Shown: positions 1 through 8,446, counted from the stretch's first letter. The stretch is 64,000 nt of DNA from Micavibrio sp. UBA2137 (GCA_002328415.1 DCXL01000004.1:1081364-1145363), one strand, 5' to 3'. Made by a program: numbers and translations. Notes: generated by a model from the sequence alone, not told the origin.

Positions 1-2322
1 ATGATGTATAATTTGCCCCTCCACACGATGCAATAATGATGACAATCTTTTCAAATCAATTAGCCCTTCAGCGGCATCCTCATACGCTGCGCGCAATAAA
101 ATATGGTCGGGCTCATATTTGCGCAACACATCATAGATGAGGTCAGAGCTAAAAGTCATTTGGCGACCCGTTTTCTGTTGCCCAGGGTGACGCCGCTCAA
201 TTAACCCTGCAATCACCGCGGCTGTTCGGAAATTACGCTTCATCAAGGGCGTTTCAGATAGCCATTCTTCCAAATCATCGGCCAACATATCTTGTGAAAA
301 AAGCCCTTCTATATCCTCAGGTTTTTTAAGCGACCACACTGCAATCCCGTAATCACTAGCCACAAATCCTAACGGCTTATAGCCAAAGCGTTGCATGCGG
401 CGCATCATCAGAAAGCCAAGTGTTTGATGCGCGTTCCATCCTTCAAAGGGATAGGCAACCGTGTAAAACTTGCCTTGGCGGGCAAAAGTTTCGACAACCA
501 GATTGGTTTCAGAGGGTAAGACAGAGCGCTCTTTTTGTATTAAAAGCCAGTCTTTTACAGGGGTTGGTAAGCGCCCCCAGAGTGTTTCGTCATGGACAAG
601 ATGACGCACCTGTTCCGCCAGATGCGAGGAAAATGGCATGCGTCCGCCTGCATACGATGGTATGGATGGCGTCCCTTGCTTGGTCTTTGAAACCATCACC
701 TGCATATCGCGCAAACCCTCAAAGCGCAAAACCTGTCCGCCAAAATAAAATGTATCTCCGGGCGACAATTTGTTGATAAACCACTCCTCAATTGTCCCTA
801 ATGTCTTATGACGCAATTTGACCTTGAGCGCGGGTGCCTCAACAATGGTCCCGATATTCATGCGATATTGTTGGCGATAGCGTTTATCGGACAGCATGTA
901 ACAACCATTTCCATCTTGTATAAGACGCCCAAAACGTTCGTAAGATTTGAGGGCATATCCCCCATCTTTCACAAAGGAAAGTGTTTTATCGAATGTTTGC
1001 TTATCCAGATCACGATAAGGCCAAGCCTGTACAACTTCCTCATAAAAATCATCTGCGTCAAATGGCCCGACACAGGCGCATGCAAAGATGTGCTGTGCAA
1101 GAACATCCAAGCCCCCATCACGCGGAATGCCGCCATCATAGATACCATCCTCAATGGCTGATTTAGCCGCCAAACATTCCAGATATTCAAAGCGGGAGGC
1201 AGGGACAAGAAGCGCACGCGATGGTTCATCCATACGGTGGTTAGAACGCCCTATGCGCTGTAAAAGCCTTGAGACGCCCTTTGGCGCGCCAATTTGGACT
1301 ACCAGATCAACAGCGGCCCAATCTAGTCCCAAATCAAGTGAGGATGTTGCCACAACACAGTCCAACTCTCCGCCAGACATCATTTCCTCGACCTTACGAC
1401 GCAGGCTGCGATCAAGTGAGCCGTGGTGCATGGCAATGCGCAAATTTTTATCGTTCACTTTCCACAATTCCTGAAAAATCAGCTCGGCTTGCGCACGTGT
1501 ATTCACAAACACAACCGACATGTCCGCCTTCGCAACTGCTTGGTAAATCTCAGGGACAGCATAGGTTGCCATGTGGCCTGACCACGGCATACGGTTTTTG
1601 CCAACCAGAATATCTATTTTGGGTTTAACCTCATGTCTTACATTTATAATATTTCCGTGGTTCTTCCGTGCTAGCCAATTCAGGGCAAGTTCTGGCTCGG
1701 CAACAGTTGCGGATAATCCTATACGCTGTGCCTCGGGTGCAAGTTCAGCCAATCGCGCCATGTTAAGTGAAAGCAAGTCACCGCGCTTTGAGTGCATCAG
1801 CGCGTGAATTTCATCGAGCACAATATATTTAAGATGTTTAAAATATTTGTCAGACTCCTCATACGATAAGAGAAGCGCCAAACTTTCTGGCGTTGTCATC
1901 AACATATGCGGTGGCTTGGTCTTTTGGCGTTGCCGTTTCGAGGCTGGCGTGTCACCTGTACGTGTTTCGTACGTAATCGGGAGTGATAATTCTTTGATAG
2001 GGGTGCCAACATTCCTGTGCACATCAACAGCTAACGCCTTAAGTGGCGAAATATATAGCGTATGAAGTGTATGTTCTGGATGGGAATGCGCGCACAGATC
2101 AACAAAAGACGGTAAAAAACCTGCCAATGTTTTACCCCCGCCCGTCGGGGCAATCAGAAGTGTGTCTTTGCCTGACTTTGCTGACTCCAACACCTCTAAT
2201 TGATGTTCGTGCCAGGCCCACCCTTTATCCCTCAGCCAACCCGTCAACGGATTATTTTCCAACACTTCTGGAAGTGCGGATGTCTCTGCCCTATTTTGTT
2301 TTTCATGCAATTGCTGAACCAT
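1..2322 (-). CDS. Ligase-associated DEXH-box DNA helicase (Lhr-like), 3' end cut by window
   Basis: An SF2 helicase that in this family works with a dedicated ATP-dependent ligase and MBL exonuclease in DNA damage repair. Reading leftward from ATG at 2322, 774 codons stay open to base 1, so only the C-terminal tail is missing (family members are usually somewhat over 800 residues). Visible motifs: Walker A APTGGGKT at residues 58-65, motif Ia region LYISPLKALAVD, motif Ib-like TTPESL, and motif II DEIH at 170-173. Its start overlaps, head to head, the start of the exonuclease gene by 18 bp. A TATAAT-like hexamer lies just upstream of the ATG and no Shine-Dalgarno is visible, so a leaderless message is possible (inference). 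The endonuclease partner PdeM, if present, would lie beyond the left edge. Confidence 0.9.
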   Translation of the reverse strand, partial: MVQQLHEKQNRAETSALPEVLENNPLTGWLRDKGWAWHEHQLEVLESAKSGKDTLLIAPTGGGKTLAGFLPSFVDLCAHSHPEHTLHTLYISPLKALAVDVHRNVGTPIKELSLPITYETRTGDTPASKRQRQKTKPPHMLMTTPESLALLLSYEESDKYFKHLKYIVLDEIHALMHSKRGDLLSLNMARLAELAPEAQRIGLSATVAEPELALNWLARKNHGNIINVRHEVKPKIDILVGKNRMPWSGHMATYAVPEIYQAVAKADMSVVFVNTRAQAELIFQELWKVNDKNLRIAMHHGSLDRSLRRKVEEMMSGGELDCVVATSSLDLGLDWAAVDLVVQIGAPKGVSRLLQRIGRSNHRMDEPSRALLVPASRFEYLECLAAKSAIEDGIYDGGIPRDGGLDVLAQHIFACACVGPFDADDFYEEVVQAWPYRDLDKQTFDKTLSFVKDGGYALKSYERFGRLIQDGNGCYMLSDKRYRQQYRMNIGTIVEAPALKVKLRHKTLGTIEEWFINKLSPGDTFYFGGQVLRFEGLRDMQVMVSKTKQGTPSIPSYAGGRMPFSSHLAEQVRHLVHDETLWGRLPTPVKDWLLIQKERSVLPSETNLVVETFARQGKFYTVAYPFEGWNAHQTLGFLMMRRMQRFGYKPLGFVASDYGIAVWSLKKPEDIEGLFSQDMLADDLEEWLSETPLMKRNFRTAAVIAGLIERRHPGQQKTGRQMTFSSDLIYDVLRKYEPDHILLRAAYEDAAEGLIDLKRLSSLLHRVEGQIIHH

Positions 2323-3294
2323 AAATTATATATAGAGCCAATTGATGCCTATATCGACCCTTTGTCGCCAGTAAAAACTGCAATCGTAACTCATGGGCAT
2401 GCCGATCATGCACGTGGTGGCAACGATCACGTCATTGCCACAGCTGATACGATTGAAATTATGAAGCGTCGTTATGGGGAGAATTGCGCCAAGAAATTTA
2501 CAGTGCTTGATTATGGCGAGGAGCTTAAAATAAAGGACGTGGCAATTTCACTGCATCCCGCAGGACATGTTCTGGGAAGTGCGCAAGTTTTATTGCAATG
2601 GCGGGGACAGCGCGCCGTTATGACAGGCGACTTTAAAACGGTGCCCGATTCAACATGTACGCCTTTTGAGGTCGTGCCCTGTGATTTATTCGTGACCGAG
2701 GCCACTTTTGGGTTGCCAGTTTTTCAACACCCTCACCCTAAACATGAAATAGAAAAGCTACTTCACTCAGTAAAGAGCCAGCCAGAACGCTCTCATCTTG
2801 TGGGGGCGTACGCGCTTGGAAAGGCGCAGCGCGTTATCAAATTATTGCGCGAAGCAGGCTACGAAAAACCTATTTACGTACATGGCTCATACAAGAAGCT
2901 CTGTGATTATTATAAAAGTCGCGGCATCGATTTGGGCGACCTTAAATCACCCGCACATATGGACAAGGAAACCTTTCGCGGTGAAATTATTATGGGGCCG
3001 CCTTCTGCGCTTAAAGCGCAATGGGCAAGACGCTTTCCCGATCCTGTTGTTTGCTTTGCTTCTGGGTGGATGCATATCAAGCAGCGCGCCAAACAATCTG
3101 GTGTCGAATTGCCCCTCGTTATTTCAGATCATGCTGATTGGAATGAGTTAACAGAAACAATTCACGCCACAGGTGCGCAGACCATATGGGTTACCCACGG
3201 GCGTGAAGAGGCTCTAGTCCATTATTGTCGCTCTCAGGGACTTAATGCTGAACCCCTTTATTTACAGGGCCGTGAAGACGAGGATGAGGGGTAA
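2305..3294 (+). CDS. Ligase-associated DNA damage response exonuclease (MBL fold)
   Basis: A metallo-beta-lactamase-fold nuclease of the SNM1/CPSF-like type found beside the Lhr-like helicase and ATP-dependent ligase. The metal motif HGHADH sits at residues 30-35, followed by HPAGHVLGSAQV and a TGDFK segment with the second metal-site residues; a C-terminal SDHADW segment carries further His/Asp ligands. I chose the ATG at 2305 (329 aa) because it gives the short N-terminus before 'YIDP' normal for the family; a longer open frame begins at 2200 but its extra 35 residues look non-coding and run antisense to the helicase. No clear ribosome binding site is visible. The ligase gene starts 3 nt after the stop, so the two are almost certainly co-transcribed. 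Confidence 0.88.
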   Translation: MQLLNHKLYIEPIDAYIDPLSPVKTAIVTHGHADHARGGNDHVIATADTIEIMKRRYGENCAKKFTVLDYGEELKIKDVAISLHPAGHVLGSAQVLLQWRGQRAVMTGDFKTVPDSTCTPFEVVPCDLFVTEATFGLPVFQHPHPKHEIEKLLHSVKSQPERSHLVGAYALGKAQRVIKLLREAGYEKPIYVHGSYKKLCDYYKSRGIDLGDLKSPAHMDKETFRGEIIMGPPSALKAQWARRFPDPVVCFASGWMHIKQRAKQSGVELPLVISDHADWNELTETIHATGAQTIWVTHGREEALVHYCRSQGLNAEPLYLQGREDEDEG

Positions 3295-3297
3295 ATT

Positions 3298-4866
3298 ATG
3301 GATGATTTTGCCAAGCTTCTCTCACAGCTTATTTTAACACCCTCACGAAATAAGAAAATCGCATATCTGGTTAATTACTTTCAAACGACGTCAGACCCTG
3401 ATCGTGGATACGCCCTTGCGGCAATCACACGCGACCTCTCCTTCAAACAGGTCAAATCATCTTTTGTGAAAAAGGCTGTGTTAGAGCGTGTTGATCCCGT
3501 TTTATTTCAGCTCTCCTATGATTATGTAGGTGATTTGGGTGAAACTGTGGCACTCATTTGGCCTGATGAGAAGAAAGGTGAAATTCCCTCTGTCAGTCAA
3601 TTTTTTAATTTTTTGGAAGAAACACCAACAAAAGAGTTACCAAACCTTTTTGCAGACTTGATGGACATGGCCGACGCGACACAGCGTTGGGCCATGATAA
3701 AGATGATAACGGGGGGGTTACGTGTTGGCGTCTCAGCACGTCTTGCAAAAACAGCCCTTGCACAATACGGCAATGTGGACTTGCGGGATATTGAAGAAAT
3801 TTGGCATGGGCTAGAAATTCCTTACACAAAGTTGTTTAGATGGCTGGATGGAAAAACTGACAAGCCTGTTATCCATCATACAGAAACCTTTCACCCGATG
3901 ATGTTATCCAATCCCATTGATGAGGAGAAAGATTTTGAACGCCTTAACCCTCATAACTTTGCAGCTGAATGGAAGTGGGATGGTATACGCGTACAGCTTG
4001 TTTTTAACGAGAACAAACAGCGTATTTTTTCGCGCACGGGTGATGATATCTCTCACACTTTTCCAGATTTGGGAGATAGCTTGAAAGGAAGTGCCGTCCT
4101 TGATGGCGAGCTTCTTGTCGGCCATGATTTTGAACCACTTGATTTTAATGCCCTCCAACAGCGCCTCAATCGTAAGACCGTTGTAAAGAAACATCTTGAA
4201 GACTATCCCGCTTTTGTACGCGTCTATGATATTTTGTTTGATGGTGAGGAGGATATGCGCAGTAAAACCTGGACTGAACGTCGTCACGCGCTCGAAAACT
4301 GGCTTAAGGTCAATAAGAATGAACGCCTCAGTCTCTCCCAGCTCATTGAATTCAAGGACTGGAAAGAACTGGGCGGTATTCGTACTGAAGGCGCCGAAAC
4401 GCATGGACATGAAGGTATCATGCTAAAGGATAAAACATCCCCGTACCTACCTGGTCGTCCCAAAGGCCCATGGTTTAAGTGGAAACGCGACGCAAAGCTA
4501 GCTGATGCTGTTCTCATGTACGCCCAGCGGGGGCACGGGAAACGTTCCTCTTTTTATTCCGACTACACCTTTGGCGTTTGGAAAGGCAATGAAATTGTAC
4601 CCATCGGAAAGGCCTATTTCGGATTTACCGATGCGGAGCTTAAAGAGATTGATAAATGGGTGCGGGCCAATACTGTTGCGCGCTATGGGCCTGTACGTGA
4701 GGTTAAAAAGGAACTCGTTTTTGAGGTGGCCTTTGACAGTGCCCACGAAAGCCCACGCCATAAATCGGGCATTGCCTTGCGCTTCCCCCGCATTCATCGC
4801 ATTCGTTGGGATAAACCAGCGCAAGAGGCCGATACACTTGAAGCCATTCAAAAACTTGTTGGGTGA
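3298..4866 (+). CDS. ATP-dependent DNA ligase, repair type (cisplatin-response family)
   Basis: Seals nicks with ATP, distinct from the NAD-dependent replicative LigA. The 522-residue length and the N-terminal alpha-helical DNA-binding domain before the nucleotidyltransferase core fit the family annotated as cisplatin damage response ligase. The adenylated lysine is K226 in the motif EWKWDG; motif III-like 'VRVYDILFDGEED' and motif IV 'HEGIMLKD' follow, and motif V 'PWFKWKRDAK' is intact. The gene begins 3 nt after the exonuclease stop, with purine-rich GAGGATGAGGGG just upstream serving as a ribosome site inside the previous gene. Together with the neighbours it forms a DNA end-processing, unwinding and sealing set. 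Confidence 0.93.
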   Translation: MDDFAKLLSQLILTPSRNKKIAYLVNYFQTTSDPDRGYALAAITRDLSFKQVKSSFVKKAVLERVDPVLFQLSYDYVGDLGETVALIWPDEKKGEIPSVSQFFNFLEETPTKELPNLFADLMDMADATQRWAMIKMITGGLRVGVSARLAKTALAQYGNVDLRDIEEIWHGLEIPYTKLFRWLDGKTDKPVIHHTETFHPMMLSNPIDEEKDFERLNPHNFAAEWKWDGIRVQLVFNENKQRIFSRTGDDISHTFPDLGDSLKGSAVLDGELLVGHDFEPLDFNALQQRLNRKTVVKKHLEDYPAFVRVYDILFDGEEDMRSKTWTERRHALENWLKVNKNERLSLSQLIEFKDWKELGGIRTEGAETHGHEGIMLKDKTSPYLPGRPKGPWFKWKRDAKLADAVLMYAQRGHGKRSSFYSDYTFGVWKGNEIVPIGKAYFGFTDAELKEIDKWVRANTVARYGPVREVKKELVFEVAFDSAHESPRHKSGIALRFPRIHRIRWDKPAQEADTLEAIQKLVG

Positions 4867-4929
4867 TTTTAATAGCTTGTTAAGCTAGGCTTGTTAATAA
4901 TTAAAAGAAAACAAACACTTCGTATCATT

Positions 4930-5583
4930 ATGCCCTCAGAAAAACTCTCTATTATCGGACTTGGCTCTCTTATTAGCGAACAATCCGCACGACGCACCTG
5001 CCCTAATTTATCCAATTTCCGCCTTGGGTTCACGCATGGGCATAAGCGCATCTTTAATAAGGCCGACTCCTATCTTATTCGCATGGATAAACTGCCTGAT
5101 GACAAAAAATATGCGTGTCTAAGCGCTGTCCCTGACAAATCAATACTAAAGATGTATGTGTCAATTTTCGATATCGCTATTGAAGATTGGCCAGCGCTCG
5201 TTGAACGTGAATTTGAGTACCGGCTAGTCGAAATCCCCTATGAGGAGCTTGATGGTGGAGGCACAGGTCATGCCATTGCTTGCCTAGGTGACTATACAGA
5301 TGAAAAAACATGTCTGGATATCATTCATGCGGACCCTGTACGTAAGTTGAGATGGAAAGAATTTTGCAAAAATTACGACGGACCTATCTGGCGTTATGAT
5401 CTTGAGCCATCTGAGTATTATCTAAATGCATGCCTAAAGACATTTCAGGATTTAGGAGCAGAATTTTACAACAACTTTCTGGACACCACCTTTGTCGGAG
5501 ACGGTCGCACTATTCGTAACTATTTAAAGGATGCAGAATCAAGAAACCCTGCAAGGGGCATTTCCTCAGCAGGGTTTCCGTAG
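4930..5583 (+). CDS. Putative gamma-glutamylcyclotransferase-like protein
   Basis: About 217 residues. The N-terminus 'IIGLGSLISEQSARRTCP' resembles the glycine-rich YGSL loop of gamma-glutamylcyclotransferase-like folds, and an acidic 'EREFEYRLVEI' segment lies where that fold places its catalytic glutamate. The resemblance is at motif level only; a substrate cannot be assigned. I prefer the ATG at 4930 over an in-frame TTG at 4891 because the added residues are Lys/Ile rich and unlike the fold; neither has a good Shine-Dalgarno. The last codons coincide with a 10-bp perfect inverted repeat (5543-5552 with 5569-5578). It follows the ligase by 63 nt and may be its last cotranscribed gene. Confidence 0.6.
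   Translation: MPSEKLSIIGLGSLISEQSARRTCPNLSNFRLGFTHGHKRIFNKADSYLIRMDKLPDDKKYACLSAVPDKSILKMYVSIFDIAIEDWPALVEREFEYRLVEIPYEELDGGGTGHAIACLGDYTDEKTCLDIIHADPVRKLRWKEFCKNYDGPIWRYDLEPSEYYLNACLKTFQDLGAEFYNNFLDTTFVGDGRTIRNYLKDAESRNPARGISSAGFP
5543..5578 (+). other. Perfect inverted repeat at the 3' end of a coding region
   Basis: GAAACCCTGC at 5543-5552 is the exact reverse complement of GCAGGGTTTC at 5569-5578, with a 16-nt loop, all inside the last codons of the GGCT-like gene. No U-run follows, so it is not a classical terminator; it could stabilise the 3' end of the message. Confidence 0.6.
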
Positions 5584-5602
5584 ATACTTTGATCTTAAAC
5601 GA

Positions 5603-5637
5603 TTTCAGGCCGGATAAAGCCTGAAATATATTCAGGC
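5603..5637. terminator. Three-arm alternative hairpin between convergent genes
   Basis: TTTCAGGC (5603-5610) pairs with GCCTGAAA (5619-5626, 8 bp, loop of 8). The middle arm can instead pair with TTCAGGC at 5631-5637 (7 bp, loop of 5). The two structures exclude each other. It lies between the stop of the + strand gene at 5583 and the stop of the minus-strand mini-ORF at 5637, so it could terminate either transcript, although no strong U-run follows on either strand. Confidence 0.5.
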
Positions 5638-5735
5638 TAGTTTGCCGCTCCCATGTGGGAGGACCAAATGCCGATCCTCGCCAGTGTTAAAACGTCATTA
5701 GCTCCGGCCTTAAAATTCTGTTCTGGATCACTCAT
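5637..5735 (-). CDS. 32-residue small protein with an exceptionally strong ribosome binding site
   Basis: A short ORF read leftward from ATG at 5735 to TAG at 5637-5639. The product starts MSDPEQNFKAGANDVLT and ends with IWSSHMGAAN; it has no signal peptide or membrane segment and I do not recognise it. The support for translation is the upstream sequence GAAAGGAGGTGATC, which matches the complement of the 16S rRNA 3' tail over 14 contiguous bases, spaced 7 nt (after GGAGG) from the ATG. An in-frame ATG 18 nt further upstream would place this site inside the gene and is less likely. It sits behind the terminator at 5785-5818, so would need its own promoter, which I cannot identify with confidence. 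It could be a true small protein, a leader or a leftover; the strong site favours expression. Confidence 0.55.
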   Translation of the reverse strand: MSDPEQNFKAGANDVLTLARIGIWSSHMGAAN

Positions 5736-5784
5736 CTGATCACCTCCTTTCATTGTTTGCTCAACATAGTAATAAGTATGGGGC

Positions 5785-5818
5785 AAAAAAAATGCGCGTC
5801 AACTGACACGCACTTTTT
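5785..5818 (-). terminator. Rho-independent terminator (works for minus strand, possibly both)
   Basis: Stem TGCGCGTCA (5793-5801) with TGACACGCA (5804-5812), nine pairs including one G-U. On the minus strand it is followed by eight T (5785-5792 as A), ending the lipoprotein gene at 5841; five T on the + strand make it possibly bidirectional. Confidence 0.8.
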
Positions 5819-5840
5819 GAAATAATCTTAGATATTTATT

Positions 5841-6398
5841 TTATGCAGGGGCATTACCCTGTAGTAAAAGAGATGAAATTTGTGGAGCACCTTCACCAGA
5901 TTCCGCTTCATCCAGCATACGGCTTGTATCTTGGGGCGATACTTCCAAGAAACTTCCCTCGAGGCCCATAAGGCGCATTTCATTGCGGTTAAGAATAATT
6001 GTCTCATTATTCTGACGGGCGTCCAGCATACGACGCGCGAGCTCAAATTTTTGCATGCCATCTGGCTCAATTTTATTGGCCATATTCACGCGGAAACTCT
6101 GGCGCATTTGTTCGTTTTCCACATCAGGAAGCGCCTGTTCGGCAAGAAGAACTAAGTTAAAGGAGTTGCCACCAATGTGATAACCCCGCTCATTAAATGA
6201 GGTAAACATGGCATCAATTTGGCGTACGCGATTACACGAATCTGAATTAAATGCATTATATTCGTAAGTAATCCCACCACAATTCATTGTTGGAATTTCT
6301 GGCTGGATTGTCGTACATGCGCCCACAGTTGACGCGGCAAATACAAGACCCATCATTTTACCAGTTAGTGGCTTCGATTGTTGACCTTTAATTGACAT
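5841..6398 (-). CDS. Putative lipoprotein of unknown function
   Basis: About 185 residues from the ATG at 6398, which has AAGGGG 8 nt upstream; a TTG two codons earlier (6404) is less likely. The N-terminus has lysines, a hydrophobic stretch MMGLVFAASTVGAC and a lipobox-like V-G-A-C with Cys28, so export and lipidation are likely (inference). The mature part has two further cysteines in 'NCGG' and 'SCNRV' (possible disulphide) and is otherwise soluble and rich in Asn, Glu and Met. No family recognised. It is the downstream member of a minus-strand set of exported proteins (8232 to 5841) and ends at a strong terminator. Confidence 0.7.
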   Translation of the reverse strand: MSIKGQQSKPLTGKMMGLVFAASTVGACTTIQPEIPTMNCGGITYEYNAFNSDSCNRVRQIDAMFTSFNERGYHIGGNSFNLVLLAEQALPDVENEQMRQSFRVNMANKIEPDGMQKFELARRMLDARQNNETIILNRNEMRLMGLEGSFLEVSPQDTSRMLDEAESGEGAPQISSLLLQGNAPA

Positions 6399-6468
6399 GG
6401 GCAAACCCCTTCGTTCTGTTCAAGTCCCAAAAGATTAACAGAATGTAAATATTATGTCAAATAAATAG

Positions 6469-7197
6469 TTATAAAGGGCTGTTTTCCAAACGATATTCGG
6501 AGACTGTCTGATCAGAAATACCCCAGAAATTAATTGTTTCTTGAAAATCAGGATCATTAGCAACTGGGATATTCCCTGTCATTACAGGCGGAATAACTCC
6601 AGAAGCTTGATTCTCAAAGAAATTATAGATAACGCGCATATCTGCGTCTGAAAAATATTCGGTCCCAATATTGACACAGGCCGCTGAGGTAAAACGCGCG
6701 GTGATGTTATCACTCAATGCGGCCTCCTGACGGTTTTGACCACGCACATCGAGCAAGCGATGAATAAAGAAACAGCCATCATTGGCCGTTTTACAGCCCA
6801 CCTGAATGGTATATTCACCATAAAGCTCGCTTCCGCGTAAGCGGATAGGGTTAGGCGTTGTCAGAACCGCATGTGTAACGTTGGGCGCTGGCATATTCCC
6901 TTGCTCGCGTCCCCATTGCGCGCGAAAAGAATGGATAGGAACGCCGTCCTGAAAAAGAACAAAATTACCAAAATCACGGTCAAGGAAACCAAAAGTATCC
7001 GTTCCCATATCCTTCATCATATAATCAACAATCAACTGTCCACGTGGCGAAATCTCAATCGTGTTTTCTGGTGCGTCAACAAATGAGGCCGCAACTGCCT
7101 CATTCTCATTTGCAACCTCATCTTGTGCAAGCGCGGAACCAGCGCCCATAATAAGCGCAGAAGATAATAGAAATGATTTTGTTATTTTATTTAACAT
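6469..7197 (-). CDS. Exported protein, divergent L,D-transpeptidase (YkuD)-like candidate
   Basis: 242 residues with a clear Sec signal peptide (hydrophobic LLSSALIMGAGSALA, cleavage likely after ALA at about residue 24). The middle and C-terminal parts recall the YkuD fold: 'VLTTPNPIRLRG', then 'CFFIHRLLD' with His146, then 'FTSAACVNIG' with Cys174. Standard L,D-transpeptidases have H-x(14-17)-[ST]-H-G-C-x-N; here the spacing is longer and the His-Gly before the cysteine is Ala-Ala. If the assignment is right, peptidoglycan cross-linking activity may be altered or lost. The call is motif-based and moderate. It lies between two other exported proteins on the same strand, with a terminator upstream at 7217-7247. 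Confidence 0.55.
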   Translation of the reverse strand: MLNKITKSFLLSSALIMGAGSALAQDEVANENEAVAASFVDAPENTIEISPRGQLIVDYMMKDMGTDTFGFLDRDFGNFVLFQDGVPIHSFRAQWGREQGNMPAPNVTHAVLTTPNPIRLRGSELYGEYTIQVGCKTANDGCFFIHRLLDVRGQNRQEAALSDNITARFTSAACVNIGTEYFSDADMRVIYNFFENQASGVIPPVMTGNIPVANDPDFQETINFWGISDQTVSEYRLENSPL

Positions 7198-7216
7198 AAT
7201 AATTTACTTTTAAGAT

Positions 7217-7247
7217 TAAAAAAGCCAGTGCGCATGACTGGCTTTTT
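7217..7247. terminator. Bidirectional Rho-independent terminator
   Basis: AGCCAGT (7223-7229) pairs with ACTGGCT (7237-7243), extended by A/T pairs, with T-runs on both sides (A-run at 7218-7223 for the minus strand, T-run at 7243-7247 for +). It follows the minus-strand gene ending at 7267. Confidence 0.8.
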
Positions 7248-7266
7248 CTAACATTAATTTATGTGC

Positions 7267-8232
7267 TTAACCAGGCTGGTTGATAGCAAGGCATCCGCCA
7301 ATACTTGCCATGCTTGATGAAAGTGTTGCAGGAGCAACAGCACCATTCAAGACATATTCTCTGCCACCGCGATCAACAACTTCACCTGTTCTTGCCGCGC
7401 ATTGCTGAACAAGAGACAACTCGCCAGTTCTGTATTCAGACACTGGAGCTACAGGCAAGCTACGTGGCTCAACTGGCGCTGAATATGTTGAAATGCACTC
7501 ACCTCTGTACTCATCACGCGAGAAAAGTGGGTCATCGCCTTCAAGCAAGCCATTAGTTTGTACGCTTGTACCAACCGCAACTGTGCAATAATCACTGTTC
7601 ATACCAGCAATACGTTCGTCAGCTTGCGCAGCTCTTTCAGCAACACCAAGCGCAATACGCTCACGGCTTGCACGACCCTCAGCGACACAATCTTTATTTG
7701 TACCGAAATTAAGGCCAATACCACCAGTTGCACCAACTGTACCAGCCTGTAGCGCAATACCACCACGGCTACATTCGCCAGGGTTGCCTGTTGCAATAGC
7801 AGATGCTGTATTTGCTGCCGCTTCCCAGCGATTGTTTGTGCTCAACACGTTGCCGCCACTACTAGATGTCGCAGTCGCATCACCACCTTCAGCATTTGCT
7901 TGTGCACGAGCACGGGCATCAGCTTCGGCTCTAGCGCGCGCATCTGCATCAGCGTCACCGCCGTCGCCACCACCTGGCGTGCCTGGAGGAAGTGTTGGGT
8001 CTACAGGCCCAGGAGGCTCTGGAAGTGTAGGGTCACATCCTGACAAATCAGGACATCCATTAGGAGGCGAAACTGGCGTACCAGGTGTTACACATCCACC
8101 TGTTGTTGAGCCACCTTGTGGACAATCAATAGGAGCTGGAGGAGGAGGAAGCTGTTGCGCCTCGGCTGTCTCTGGTGCCATTGCATTCATTGATACTATT
8201 GCTGCACCGGCAAAAAACATTTTTCTTAACAT
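7267..8232 (-). CDS. Secreted Pro/Gly/Ala-rich protein of unknown function
   Basis: 321 residues. A signal peptide (MLRKMFFAGAAIVSMNAMA, cleavage likely near AEA-Q) is followed by a proline-rich, cysteine-containing linker (about residues 27-90), a Gly/Asp bridge, then a compositionally extreme block of alternating Ala with Asp, Arg and Glu (about residues 92-116), and a C-terminal domain with several cysteines that looks folded. Such Ala/charged blocks are often extended helices or surface spacers. I do not recognise the family; an exported surface or periplasmic protein is the fair inference. A promoter-like TTGACA-17-TAAAAC lies upstream (8277-8305). Divergently transcribed from the acidic membrane protein at 8518. 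Confidence 0.7.
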   Translation of the reverse strand: MLRKMFFAGAAIVSMNAMAPETAEAQQLPPPPAPIDCPQGGSTTGGCVTPGTPVSPPNGCPDLSGCDPTLPEPPGPVDPTLPPGTPGGGDGGDADADARARAEADARARAQANAEGGDATATSSSGGNVLSTNNRWEAAANTASAIATGNPGECSRGGIALQAGTVGATGGIGLNFGTNKDCVAEGRASRERIALGVAERAAQADERIAGMNSDYCTVAVGTSVQTNGLLEGDDPLFSRDEYRGECISTYSAPVEPRSLPVAPVSEYRTGELSLVQQCAARTGEVVDRGGREYVLNGAVAPATLSSSMASIGGCLAINQPG

Positions 8233-8276
8233 GGCTAAAACCTTTCAAAAGTTTCTATGTAAAATTCGATGTTGGA

Positions 8277-8305
8277 GTTTTAATCTTTTCTTAACCTTAT
8301 GTCAA
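8277..8305 (-). promoter_or_regulatory. Candidate sigma70 promoter for the secreted protein
   Basis: On the minus strand a perfect -35 TTGACA (8305-8300) is followed after 17 nt by TAAAAC (8282-8277), about 45 nt before the start at 8232. The -10 is only a partial match. Confidence 0.5.
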
Positions 8306-8446
8306 GAAAATTATGAAAAATAATTCAAATAATTTTTCCCTATATATAAGACTCGATTTTTCACATCTTTTTACTTAATACTTCTTCCTAGCTCTTCATG
8401 AATACAGATGCAAGAAACTATTATCTTATTTATTATGAAAAATAAC

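Noticed and set aside
808..1161. Plus-strand open frames inside the helicase region
   Set aside because: The opposite strand codes for a clear helicase with motifs; the plus frames have no family character.
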